This document shows positions 51,701-59,599 of a stretch of 61,806 nucleotides of DNA, in pieces (position 1 is the first letter of the stretch; each line of letters opens with the position of its first letter). Under the pieces are notes generated by a model. The model ran no database searches and was not told the DNA's origin. It saw nothing but the letters and a program-made list of their open reading frames with translations. The stretch covers positions 1 to 61,806 of the forward strand of contig JAAWDM010000026.1 in NCBI GenBank assembly GCA_022793795.1, in the 5' to 3' direction. This DNA comes from Bacillota bacterium (GTDB taxonomy: Bacteria; Bacillota; Clostridia; Peptostreptococcales; Anaerovoracaceae). A program made the translations under genes and the position numbers.

Positions 51701-53576
51701 CCGGCGCCATGCCCATGAGTTTTTTCAGTCCCTGGGTATAGCCTTCTCCATTTTCATCGCCGCTGTAGTATTGCAAAGCGCGGATAGCCGCAATTTTAAG
51801 ACCGATATCCTCTTCTTTCAAGACTTTCTTTGCAAAACTTACGATTTGCTCATGCTGGGCCGGACTACACCACGCAGGTTCTAGGGTGATAGCTGCCCGT
51901 AGCAGGGATTCTTTATTCTGATAATTAAGGCTCTGTTTCCGATACCACTTCATCAGCGCTTCAATATAGCCCTGTCTCTGTTCTGGTCTACAGTTTTCCA
52001 TCAAGGCGCTGACAATATTTTTCAAGCAGTTGCCGATCCACTTTTTATGTTGGTCTGTCAATTTCCGATCCGGACGCAGCACCCCATGGACGCACTCCTC
52101 CCACAGCCCCATGCTAGTCACCTTTTTTTTCGGTAAATGTACGCCCTCAGGCAGTTCCTTTTTATACTCCTCATTAAAGCGAGCCAAAATCAGCCCAATG
52201 ATGTCTCCTGCCTGATTTCGGATATCGCTCTCTCGATGGGCTAAAAGTTCATAAAGGAACCGAAGCGTCATGGTCTTTTGCTTTTCCGTCATATAGGTGG
52301 AATATTCTCCAAACAGAGATACATAAGTTCGCAGAGTTTTCCATTGTTTTTCGCTTCGTGCTGCTTCCAGCAAGCTGCCAAATTCCTCTTCCTGATAAAA
52401 AAGGTTCATCAGCCGAATATTGTGAGCCACTGCAGCATGTTTCAGTTCCACCACAGCATCGTTGTTACCCAAAAGAGAAACGTCTCTCTTTGGCTTTGGA
52501 TGAGGAGGGTCTACAACCGCTTTTGGAGTCTCTGGCAGTTCCACTTCCGCACCCAAGGATATCATATAGTCCTCAAAGTCCTTCAACTTGTTGTAAACTC
52601 TCCGGTAACGCAGCTCCTTGGCCTCATCCACGTTATCCAGTTTATTGAGAATGACCTGAAAAGACTCTGCCAGGGAGTAAAAGTGGACAATTTCCTCTCC
52701 ATTGGCGTTTCTGCTGCTCTTGACACGAAAGTCGGCATAAATTAAAATCAAAGACTCCACTGACAGATTTTCCAGTTCCAAATCCCATGTAGAGTGATTG
52801 GTTGCAATATGTCCAATCATAGGCATATTAAACCGCTCAAAACAAAAATCCGTATAGTAATAGTGAAGATACGGAATTCTCCGCTCCTCGCTTTTCCGGC
52901 AGCCATATTTACCAATATCATGGCCAGCAGCCGCACCGGACACCAATCCCAGGTCTACAGGCACTTTCAAATCTGCCAGTTGGCGGGCCACATGCATGGC
53001 CACATAGTGAACTCCCGCAATGTGACCCAAGGTATTAAAAGGAGTAATTTCAACACCGATTCGCATAAATTCGTAGATATACTGGCTTCTTGTCAATCGG
53101 TCAAATCGTTTATACTCCTTATTATATCCTCCCTCTTCAATTTCGTTCATCCGAAGAAAGCGCATATCCAAGGTGGGATCAAAGGGCAAATTCGTCCGCT
53201 CAAATCGATAAAGGATCTTAAGGAGCTGCAATAAAAACAACCTGCCTCTGGTATATACCTCATCATCTGTATGGGTGCGTTTCGCTGGAAACAGCTGTCC
53301 CAATACATATTGATAGCAGTAGGAAAGCCATCCCTCTGGCGGTGTCTGACTTAGCTGTTCCAGCGTTGCTCTGGCAGTGGCCTCTACATTCTCCGCCTTA
53401 AATCTTCCTCTCTGGTCTACCTCGTCAAGCAAAGTCCAGACCTGACCTCTCCACTGTTCCTCTTCCAGCAGGCTAACCATCTCCTCTTTGGAAAGCCCTA
53501 TTTCTTTCAAAAAGGCTCTTTCCGTCATCACCCCATAGAGATCGTTATATAGTTTCTCACTCTTTTTTTTCATCAT
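48765..53576 (-). CDS. Giant fusion: HD domain, HEAT-like repeats, NMN-adenylyltransferase-like, GNAT-like and phosphoribosyltransferase-like domains
   Basis: A 1603-residue protein. In order: an HD phosphohydrolase-like domain (about 180-340; HIAGVHYVAMH, GAAAGHDIGKYG, HIATNHS); a helical HEAT-like array (about 400-880); a NadD/cytidylyltransferase-like domain (about 897-1095) with FFPGTFDPFSLSHK and the ISSTRIREN signature; a GNAT-like acetyltransferase segment (about 1150-1260; TEVLSELLARDYTYVVYH, VVEVLEKQGF); and a type I phosphoribosyltransferase-like domain (about 1300-1480) whose PRPP loop is PVILVDDLLHKGYR. The (T/H)xGH of true adenylyltransferases reads LSHK here, so activity is uncertain. 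I know of no described protein with this domain order. It is second in an operon after malic enzyme and coupled to the LDH-like gene. Confidence 0.82.
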   Translation of the reverse strand: MMKKKSEKLYNDLYGVMTERAFLKEIGLSKEEMVSLLEEEQWRGQVWTLLDEVDQRGRFKAENVEATARATLEQLSQTPPEGWLSYCYQYVLGQLFPAKRTHTDDEVYTRGRLFLLQLLKILYRFERTNLPFDPTLDMRFLRMNEIEEGGYNKEYKRFDRLTRSQYIYEFMRIGVEITPFNTLGHIAGVHYVAMHVARQLADLKVPVDLGLVSGAAAGHDIGKYGCRKSEERRIPYLHYYYTDFCFERFNMPMIGHIATNHSTWDLELENLSVESLILIYADFRVKSSRNANGEEIVHFYSLAESFQVILNKLDNVDEAKELRYRRVYNKLKDFEDYMISLGAEVELPETPKAVVDPPHPKPKRDVSLLGNNDAVVELKHAAVAHNIRLMNLFYQEEEFGSLLEAARSEKQWKTLRTYVSLFGEYSTYMTEKQKTMTLRFLYELLAHRESDIRNQAGDIIGLILARFNEEYKKELPEGVHLPKKKVTSMGLWEECVHGVLRPDRKLTDQHKKWIGNCLKNIVSALMENCRPEQRQGYIEALMKWYRKQSLNYQNKESLLRAAITLEPAWCSPAQHEQIVSFAKKVLKEEDIGLKIAAIRALQYYSGDENGEGYTQGLKKLMGMAPDQVLNHEALSEMYLDNLKARTPWTMKVSNIYLMLRYLKENPGEGQELHVATHLGNLLKVSETVTVRRAAGEGLVSIIGRMPLEQRNEIAVELSKGLEIGDYQFSKYIPDYLGVIMLHLPPQELDEMIGDMEEFLKGTSGQVAAAVLHTFGVMLEHYRIYRENFGDVETIEASAGRRFKLVGLLARGYANYNNIISQEALWVCGTHIFGSSHLSLEEKYEIFCHFGKKLLTLYENRQERELDFFNNAAVLNQLYRFICQYEVEVGPFDMPERDRIAFFPGTFDPFSLSHKAIAVEIRNMGYEVYLALDEFSWSKKTQPRQHRRNIMNMSVADEEDIYIFPDDIPVNIANPKDLEKLENLFQDKELYFVAGSDVIENASCYRAEPAPHSIHTINHIIFKRSSNENKQALVSLDRKRHPISGKIINLHLEEYYEDISSTRIRENIDLNRDISNLIDPVAQNYIFENSLYLREPAYKHVIQARDIRLEAYERRDGSALSDMEEELTGRGYDFASLKEYLDREDVWTVRIRDGMKEDGVVALAAVNRQNSKGLLEEFKDQDIAAYIRSQAAGAIAVIGGIFFSKKSSITNLGQTILTEVLSELLARDYTYVVYHPWDPAGLSNRVVEVLEKQGFTNIAPKGVKPIYAVNMKSPVIVFKNVETIIKNPLNKNPRVLRAVEEAHNRLLHKLTEMYPGELILSYNAGIMHHKMINLIAKLNQVSVVPDSQKVYGPCMAVPFGKVLEEVVVPNTVTKALHTEKYFDREVTGFTIEECSFHASLHNQVKTIKSFNRPVILVDDLLHKGYRMKELDPILKENQVEVVDTVVGVQTGRGRDLMTMKQRRVDSAYFLPNLKCWIDETAVYPYLGGDSLKDKEEAVSGHSMIPSLNLILPFTVPTFFGSVSGRDLYDYSMTCLENARDILKTLEEEYQNEFERKLTLKRLGEVITAPKRPDVGGHVIYDENIAASAYVEKDIERLVRMRKMF

Positions 53577-53622
53577 GACCGCTCCATTTACCCTCGAATT
53601 TGCTTTCCTTATATATTCCGCT

Positions 53623-54804
53623 CTATTTCCGGTTTAATCCCAGCCGGACGGCTTCATCGGAAACCGCCTTCGCCACGATTTCCACCACCTTTGGATTGAA
53701 GGCATCAGGAAGCACATAGTCGGCTCTCAGTTCCTCTTCTGGGATGACGCTTGCCAACGCCCTAGCAGCGGCCTCCTTCATGGAATCGGTCACTCTGCTG
53801 GCTCTCACATCCAGAAGCCCTCTAAAGATGCCTGGGAAGGCCAGCACGTTATTGACCTGGTTAGGGAAATCAGACCTGCCGGTACCTACCACTGCCGCGC
53901 CGGCTTCTACCGCCAGATTCGGCATGATTTCCGGTACTGGATTGGCCATGGCGAATACGATAGGGTCTTTTGCCATAGACCGAACCATATCCTGGGTCAG
54001 TACCCCTGCTTTCGATACGCCTACAAAGATATCTGCACCCTTGATGACATCTGCCAAACTGCCCTTTACATTGTTTCGGTTGGTTTCTGCGGTCATTCTC
54101 TCCTGCTCCGGATCATTGGTCTCCGCTCCTTGATAGATGGCGCCGTGTCTGCCGCAGAGAATCACGTCTCCGAACCCAATCTGATTGAGCAGTCTGGCGA
54201 TAGAGATGCCTGCTGCCCCTGCGCCGCTGATGACGATTTTCATCTGGCCCATCTTATCCTGGCGTCCAGTAAATTTTACTGCATTGAGAAGCGCCGCCGA
54301 AGCGATGATAGCCGTACCATGCTGGTCATCGTGAAATACAGGAATATCGCAACGTTCAATGAGCTCCCGTTCAATTTCAAAGCAGCGAGGCGCGCTGATG
54401 TCCTCTAAATTGATGCCGCCAAAGCTCTTGGAAATATTGACGATGGTGTCGATAATCACCTTTGGGTCTTTGGAATCCACGCAAATAGGAAATGCGTCGA
54501 TACCTGCAAAACGCTTAAACAGGGCGCACTTTCCTTCCATAACCGGCATACCGGCCGAAGGGCCGATGTCTCCCAAGCCCAGCACTGCGGTTCCGTCGGT
54601 GATAACTGCCACCAGGTTCCCTTTTCTCGTATACTCATATGCTAGGCTTTCATCCTTTTCAATCTCCAGACATGGCTCCGCCACTCCCGGCGTATAGGCC
54701 ACAGCCAGTTCTTCTTTATTATCGATTGGGGCGCGGGTGACTACTTCAATCTTTCCCTGCCATTCCTTGTGTTTCTGTAATGCAATTTCTCTCTTATCCG
54801 CCAT
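53623..54804 (-). CDS. NAD(P)-dependent malic enzyme
   Basis: A 393-residue malate dehydrogenase (decarboxylating) making pyruvate and CO2. Motifs: AVAYTPGVAEPC near 32, VAVITDGTAVLGLGDIGP near 58 (Tyr/Lys region), FHDDQHGTAIIASAALLNA near 135 (metal Asp pair), VISGAGAAGISIARLL near 172 (NAD(P) binding) and ANPVPEI near 258. The frame opens at 54858, but AAAGGAG before the ATG at 54804 is the better start and fits the family size. It has its own promoter and begins the long operon. The adjacent permease and LDH-like gene would allow malate uptake and conversion to pyruvate/lactate. Confidence 0.94.
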   Translation of the reverse strand: MADKREIALQKHKEWQGKIEVVTRAPIDNKEELAVAYTPGVAEPCLEIEKDESLAYEYTRKGNLVAVITDGTAVLGLGDIGPSAGMPVMEGKCALFKRFAGIDAFPICVDSKDPKVIIDTIVNISKSFGGINLEDISAPRCFEIERELIERCDIPVFHDDQHGTAIIASAALLNAVKFTGRQDKMGQMKIVISGAGAAGISIARLLNQIGFGDVILCGRHGAIYQGAETNDPEQERMTAETNRNNVKGSLADVIKGADIFVGVSKAGVLTQDMVRSMAKDPIVFAMANPVPEIMPNLAVEAGAAVVGTGRSDFPNQVNNVLAFPGIFRGLLDVRASRVTDSMKEAAARALASVIPEEELRADYVLPDAFNPKVVEIVAKAVSDEAVRLGLNRK

Positions 54805-54865
54805 GATCGTTCCGCTCCTTTGTTCTATGATAATTGCGGTTTGCCGCTCTTTTTCCAATAGCCTT

Positions 54866-54894
54866 ATTGTACCATACTTTTGCCCTTATAGCAA
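54866..54894 (-). promoter_or_regulatory. Sigma-A promoter of the malic enzyme-to-pheA operon
   Basis: TTGCTA (54894-54889), 17-base spacer, TACAAT (54871-54866), about 62 bases before the malic enzyme start. No other convincing promoter is seen before pheA, so it may drive ten genes. Confidence 0.62.
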
Positions 54895-54917
54895 AAAAAT
54901 CCCACAAAAAGGTGGGA
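54893..54917 (-). terminator. Terminator of the aro-fusion/permease operon
   Basis: TCCCAC / GTGGGA stem with a TTTTTTT tract on the minus strand, 9 bases after the permease stop. It separates that operon from the malic-enzyme promoter, whose -35 box abuts the T-tract. Confidence 0.8.
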
Positions 54918-54925
54918 GAGTTCTG

Positions 54926-55846
54926 CTATGCTAAACCGCCGGTGAGAAGGATACTCCATAAAGGGGTGGTAATCACAGAAAGGGCAGTGGTAAAGACCAC
55001 GCATTTTACAGCGGTCTCCTCGTCGGCATCATACTTTCCAGCTAAAATTGCAGTGGTGCTGCCGGCAGGCATGGCTGTCATCAACACGCAGACGCCGGTT
55101 ACCAGCGGGTCCACCGAGGCCAAGGCTAGCACCCCGTAGACAACAGCAGGAATTACCACCAGGCGTAGGGCTGCAAAATAGACCTGCTTTTTCGATGCCA
55201 AGGTGCGAAAATTCACGTCGGCCAGCACCGTACCGATGTACAGCATGGTCATTCCCGTATTGCACTGGCTGAATCCGCTTAAAGTCTCATCGATCACAGG
55301 AGGCAAGCTCATCTGGGTCAAAAACAGAATCACGCCGATATACACAGCGATGATACACGGGTGAAGAGCCACCTTCCGCACCGCCTCCCACTTACTGGAA
55401 GCCTTGGTAAAATAGGAGATACCTGCCGTCCACATGACGATTCTCTGAGGAATGATAAACACTGCAGCATAGAGGAGCCCCAAGTCTCCGAACACTCCCT
55501 GAGAGATGGGATGGCCCATAAATCCCGCGTTGGAACAGACAGTAGCATATTGGTATACTTGCTTTTCTCCATCCTCAAACCGGTTATATAGGGTCTTGGT
55601 CAGCGCCACATAAAACACCTGAATCGCCACAGAGATACCTAAAACCGCTGACATGGCTTTAATCTCTTCCATAGAGATTTCCATACAGAAAGCCTTGATG
55701 ATATTGCACGGCAGTACTAAATAAATGATGATATTGGCTAGAGATTTCTTTCCTGCTGCTGTTACGATACCTGCCCTCTGCAAAATATATCCTGCCAGCA
55801 TCATAAAAAAGATCATAATCAGTAAAGTGAACAATTCCTCATACAT
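54926..55846 (-). CDS. AEC-family transporter (malate permease-like)
   Basis: A 306-residue auxin-efflux-carrier-type permease with ten membrane helices in two halves (about 5-155 and 165-305). The cross-over motif NAGFMGHPISQGVFG near 111-125 and the family halves with ASVDPLVTGVCVLMTAMPAGSTTAIL are typical. The group includes MleP malate permeases, and a malic enzyme gene is next door in the same direction, so malate or another organic acid is a likely substrate. Its ATG overlaps the aro-fusion stop by 8 bases. Confidence 0.85.
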   Translation of the reverse strand: MYEELFTLLIMIFFMMLAGYILQRAGIVTAAGKKSLANIIIYLVLPCNIIKAFCMEISMEEIKAMSAVLGISVAIQVFYVALTKTLYNRFEDGEKQVYQYATVCSNAGFMGHPISQGVFGDLGLLYAAVFIIPQRIVMWTAGISYFTKASSKWEAVRKVALHPCIIAVYIGVILFLTQMSLPPVIDETLSGFSQCNTGMTMLYIGTVLADVNFRTLASKKQVYFAALRLVVIPAVVYGVLALASVDPLVTGVCVLMTAMPAGSTTAILAGKYDADEETAVKCVVFTTALSVITTPLWSILLTGGLA

Positions 55847-57365
55847 GGTCGATTCCTCCCTCTCCCATTATGTGAAGAAGGCTGTTTACTACTGCTGTCA
55901 CTGAATCGGTATCATTCTTTATCTGTATATCGCACCAGCCCTGATATAGAGGCAGTCTCCGTGCATAAATCTTTGCCAGTGAAACGGTCTGGCTGATGGG
56001 TCTTCCGTCGGTGGGAAGTTCTCCAATGGCTCTATCGATGAAGACAAGCAAACCGTTTTCTGCCAAAGCATAATAGTTCTCCTCTCTGGTAACCACGCCG
56101 CCGCCACAGGCAATAATCTTTCCTGTTTCGTGACGGAGAGATTCCGCCACTTCCATTTCTATCTGCCGGAACCCTTCCTCGCCTCTTTCACTAAATATTT
56201 CTGGTATGGACTTTCCTGCCCGCTCTGTAATCAAGCTGTCCATATCGATCAATTCCTTACCCATGGCCTCTGCCAGAGCCGCTCCGATGGTGGACTTTCC
56301 ACAGCCAGGCATACCGATCAGCACCAGATTTTCCTTTTCTCTTTGTAGCTTTCTCTCGATATTCTGCAATGCCTCTTTGGGAATCTCTCTGCCTAAAAAC
56401 AATTCCGCGCTGGCACGTGCCTGGGCTACCAGCATTTTTAGGCCATTAAAGACTTGCATGTCGGAACGCTTAGCCTGACACAACAGATTGGTTCTAAGAG
56501 GATTATAGATGACATCGAAAACCCACTCCAATTTCGGAAAGGTTCCTGGATAGACGGCTGATTTGCCAGTATCCGGATACATGCCTACTGGCGTGGTGTT
56601 GACTAAAATCCTTGCATCGTAATGGCTGGAAATGCCTGCGTAGTCACAGCCAGTCTTACCATCCCTACTGACCACGACGACTTCGCTGGCGCCCAAATCC
56701 TTTAAGACTGCAACCACCGTCTTAGAGGCACCGCCAGAACCCAGGACAATACATTTTGCTCCGTCTACAGTCGCATGGCTTTCCTCCACTGTCTTGCGAA
56801 AACCTGTATAGTCGGTGTTATACCCATAAATCTTTCCTTGGCGTCTGACCAGAGTGTTAACTGCGCCGATGCGAGTGGCTTCTGGTGAAATCTCATCGCA
56901 CCATGCCATTACCATCTCCTTATATGGGATGGTCACGTTGAGTCCTGCCCAGTCTCCATGAAGAATAAACTCCTCCAGATTCTCCGGTTCCACTTGAAAA
57001 ATGCCGTAGTCATAGGCTTCGCTCCATGTCCCCAGCATCCTATGTATCTCCGGTGAAAAGCTGTGGCCAAGTTTTCTCCCCAAGAGGCCATACTTTTTCC
57101 CCTCCCGCTGATACTGCCTGCTAAGTTCCATCAACTTTTCATAGAGAGCAACTGCATAATCAGCCAATCCATCTGGCGCTCGGTCGTGCATTCGCTGTAA
57201 AATTTCTTGTTCCCGTTCTGGTATGTAGATGGGAAGTCCCTGTTCCTCCTTGTTTCTGGCAATTTCCCGTGCTGCCGCCATTCGCTTACCAAAAGCCTCT
57301 AAAATCTTTTCGTCCTGCTGATTGATAACCGCTCTGGCCTCTTCAATGGTCATTCTTTTTTCCAT
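55839..57365 (-). CDS. Trifunctional chorismate mutase-shikimate dehydrogenase-shikimate kinase
   Basis: A 508-residue fusion of three aromatic-pathway activities. Residues 1-85: AroQ-type chorismate mutase helix bundle (EEARAVINQQDEKIL, MAAAREIARNKEEQGL, IPEREQEIL). Residues about 92-345: AroE with LGHSFSPEIHRML, the catalytic Lys in NVTIPYKEMVMAWC, and GSGGASKTVVAVL for NADP. Residues about 345-508: AroK with Walker A GMPGCGKST, MDSLITERAGKSIPEIF and GGGVVTREEN. The three steps are not consecutive: AroE and AroK act in sequence, while chorismate mutase acts after chorismate. The resulting prephenate could feed pheA at 43047. No strong ribosome site is seen. Confidence 0.9.
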   Translation of the reverse strand: MEKRMTIEEARAVINQQDEKILEAFGKRMAAAREIARNKEEQGLPIYIPEREQEILQRMHDRAPDGLADYAVALYEKLMELSRQYQREGKKYGLLGRKLGHSFSPEIHRMLGTWSEAYDYGIFQVEPENLEEFILHGDWAGLNVTIPYKEMVMAWCDEISPEATRIGAVNTLVRRQGKIYGYNTDYTGFRKTVEESHATVDGAKCIVLGSGGASKTVVAVLKDLGASEVVVVSRDGKTGCDYAGISSHYDARILVNTTPVGMYPDTGKSAVYPGTFPKLEWVFDVIYNPLRTNLLCQAKRSDMQVFNGLKMLVAQARASAELFLGREIPKEALQNIERKLQREKENLVLIGMPGCGKSTIGAALAEAMGKELIDMDSLITERAGKSIPEIFSERGEEGFRQIEMEVAESLRHETGKIIACGGGVVTREENYYALAENGLLVFIDRAIGELPTDGRPISQTVSLAKIYARRLPLYQGWCDIQIKNDTDSVTAVVNSLLHIMGEGGIDHV

Positions 57366-57422
57366 GGTCTGCCGTCTCGCTTTCTGTCCACTGACTTTCT
57401 ACGCAATTCTATACAATGAAAG

Positions 57423-57446
57423 AGTCAGTCTCTTATGAGACTGACT
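57423..57446 (-). terminator. Hairpin after the KdpE-like gene
   Basis: A perfect 10-bp stem AGTCAGTCTC / GAGACTGACT around ATAA, starting at the stop codon and followed on the minus strand by CTTTCATT, a weak U-tract. Confidence 0.6.
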
Positions 57447-58158
57447 AGCTTAAAGATTCATCTTCTAACATTCTATATCCAACGCCCAATTCTGTAAAGA
57501 TATATTTAGGCTCTCCTGGATTATTTTCCAATTTTCTTCGAATATTGGCCATATTGACTCTAAGAATTCGATTGTTGTCGTCAGCATAAGGTCCCCAGAC
57601 CTGATTGATAAGAGAATCATAGGTCATCACCTTGCCGGAATTTTTTGCAAGGAGAGACACAATCTTATACTCCACCCTGGTCAAATGTACTTCGTTTCCA
57701 TCCACAATGACCAATCTCTTGTCAAAATCTATGGTCAGGCCGCCTGCATTATATGGCCTGTTTGCATGAATAGGGTCGTCGGCAAGCCGATTATTGTGCC
57801 GAATGGCAGTCCGAATCCGAGCCAGCAGCTCATAGGTGCCAAAGGGCTTGGTGATATAATCGTCAGCGCCCACATCCAGAGCCATCACCTTTTCCCTTTC
57901 CTGGGTTCTGGCGGAAACCACAATAATTGGAATACTGGACCACTTTCTGGTTTTTTTGATAATCTCCATGCCGTCCATGTCCGGCAGTCCCAAGTCCAAT
58001 AGCACCACATCGGGCAATGTGGAAGTCAGCATAGCCAGTCCATCCTTTCCGTTATGAACCGCCGTCACCTTATAATCGTGGGACTGCAAGGTCTTTGTCA
58101 TAAAATCGCATATGCTCTTTTCATCCTCAATAATCAACACTGATATTTTTTGTGTCAT
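57445..58158 (-). CDS. KdpE-like OmpR-family response regulator
   Basis: A 237-residue two-component regulator. The receiver domain (1-120) has the acidic pair IIEDEKS, the phospho-acceptor Asp in DVVLLDLGLPD near 52 and Lys in DYITKPFG near 105. The winged-helix domain (about 135-230) ends with NRILRVNMANIRRKLE and YRMLED. The sequence is KdpE-like, but no kdpFABC potassium-pump gene is in the window, so the target may be elsewhere or different. The ATG at 58158 has GGAGG upstream and lies 4 bases after the kinase stop; the frame itself opens at 58215. Confidence 0.88.
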   Translation of the reverse strand: MTQKISVLIIEDEKSICDFMTKTLQSHDYKVTAVHNGKDGLAMLTSTLPDVVLLDLGLPDMDGMEIIKKTRKWSSIPIIVVSARTQEREKVMALDVGADDYITKPFGTYELLARIRTAIRHNNRLADDPIHANRPYNAGGLTIDFDKRLVIVDGNEVHLTRVEYKIVSLLAKNSGKVMTYDSLINQVWGPYADDNNRILRVNMANIRRKLENNPGEPKYIFTELGVGYRMLEDESLS

Positions 58159-58162
58159 CCGC

Positions 58163-59395
58163 TTATTCCTCCATTTCCTTTGGAAGTGAAAACCAAAATT
58201 CTGCGCCATCCTCATGATTGACGGCTTCTATGGTTCCGCCATGAGCCAAAACGATGGTCTTACAGATGGAAAGGCCAATCCCCATTCCTTTATGAGAATC
58301 CGACTCCTGGGATGAGGCTCGGTAGCCCTCTCCATCAAATATGGTATCCAGCTTTTCTTCGTCGATTCCGTCTCCATGATCCCGTATGTGGAAGATTACC
58401 GATTGGTCGTCCTCCTCTACCATCAGTTCCAAGGGCTTCTTGCTGTGAGCATGAAGCTGGGCGTTTTGCAGAATATTGATGATAACCTGCTCGATAAGCA
58501 TGGCGTCCATCATGGCCATAACCACCTGTTCTGGCACTTTAACCTTGACTTCTGCCTCTGAAAACCGCTTATGAAAACGGGCTACCGAGGACTCTACCAC
58601 CTCGTCCACCGCCTCATAGGATTTCTTCACCTGGGCCGTCTCGCTGTCAATACGGGTAACGGATAAAAGGTTCTCTACCATATTTAAAAGCCAGTTGGCG
58701 TCGTCCTGAATATTGGCCGCCAATCTATGCTTTTCCTCCGGGGTAAGCTGTTCGCCCATCTCCAGCAAAGAAGAACTGTTTCCGATGATACTGGTCAGAG
58801 GCGTTCTGATGTCGTGGGACACTGCTCGAAGCAGATTGGCCCGCATCTTTTCCTTCTGAGCCTCCATCAGTAATTTTTCCTGTTCTGCCAGCGCTGCAGC
58901 CTGCTCCTTCATGTTAGTGGTCATAGCCGACGTAATCATGGCGATGATGAGCATCCCCGCGAAGGTTACCTGATAGCCTTCCATAGAAAAGTTCAAGTCT
59001 CTATAAGGATAGGTGAAAAAAAAGTTTACACACACCACGCTGCACACTGCAAAGAGCAGTCCAAATACATATCCATCGGTATATCTTGCCACCATGAACA
59101 GTCCCAATACGTAAATCATGGCGATATTCAAAGATGGGTCCGACGCAATCTGCTGAAAGATAAAGGATGCGCCTGTAGCAAGGAGTATTACCGTCAAAAA
59201 AATCAGACAGTTATTCTTTCGGTCGGTCCCCAATGCGGTTCTCATTCCCAGGGATTCTTTTCCTGCCTTTTCAGCTCCATTGGGATCCAACTGACTGTCA
59301 GTGATGGAGTCTCTGCCCGATCCCAAGTGATTTCCTCCCGTGGTATAGCTGGTCTCATAGGTTTGGTTTCTTTTTTTATCCATGTTTGTATTCAC
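58163..59395 (-). CDS. Sensor histidine kinase, KdpD-like without the N-terminal KdpD and UspA domains
   Basis: About 410 residues. A short N-terminal tail is followed by four membrane helices (about 65-155) of the DUF4118 type found in KdpD, a coiled linker, the dimerisation/phospho-acceptor helix with RAVSHDIRTPLTS near 195, and a HATPase domain with VIINILQNAQLHA, HIRDHGDGI and GMGIGLSICKTIV. The long ATP-binding and UspA sensory part of full KdpD (about 400 residues) is missing. The start is uncertain: an ATG at 59401 touches AAGGA, the GTG at 59395 sits six bases after it, and an ATG at 59383 is also possible. Confidence 0.87.
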   Translation of the reverse strand: MNTNMDKKRNQTYETSYTTGGNHLGSGRDSITDSQLDPNGAEKAGKESLGMRTALGTDRKNNCLIFLTVILLATGASFIFQQIASDPSLNIAMIYVLGLFMVARYTDGYVFGLLFAVCSVVCVNFFFTYPYRDLNFSMEGYQVTFAGMLIIAMITSAMTTNMKEQAAALAEQEKLLMEAQKEKMRANLLRAVSHDIRTPLTSIIGNSSSLLEMGEQLTPEEKHRLAANIQDDANWLLNMVENLLSVTRIDSETAQVKKSYEAVDEVVESSVARFHKRFSEAEVKVKVPEQVVMAMMDAMLIEQVIINILQNAQLHAHSKKPLELMVEEDDQSVIFHIRDHGDGIDEEKLDTIFDGEGYRASSQESDSHKGMGIGLSICKTIVLAHGGTIEAVNHEDGAEFWFSLPKEMEE

Positions 59396-59542
59396 TCTCA
59401 TTCCTTATGATATACCAAAATCCAGTTAAGATGTCGTTAAAATCAAACTTTATCGTATTATCTTCGTATTATCATAATAGAAAAAAACTTGTTTTTTTTC
59501 AAGAGATTTTTCCTTATCCTTGCACCCAAGACATAAATTTCT

Positions 59543-59551
59543 CATAGGATA
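59543..59551 (+). promoter_or_regulatory. Possible mother-cell sporulation promoter of cotJ
   Basis: CATAGGATA (59543-59551) matches the sigma-K -10 consensus CATANNNTA exactly; an AC dinucleotide lies 17 bases upstream. A sigma-E reading is also possible. It lies about 50 bases before the cotJA start. Confidence 0.45.
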
Positions 59552-59599
59552 AGAATATATCCTGCCCCTGCACAGGGGAAAAAAGAAAGGGGTACTATC

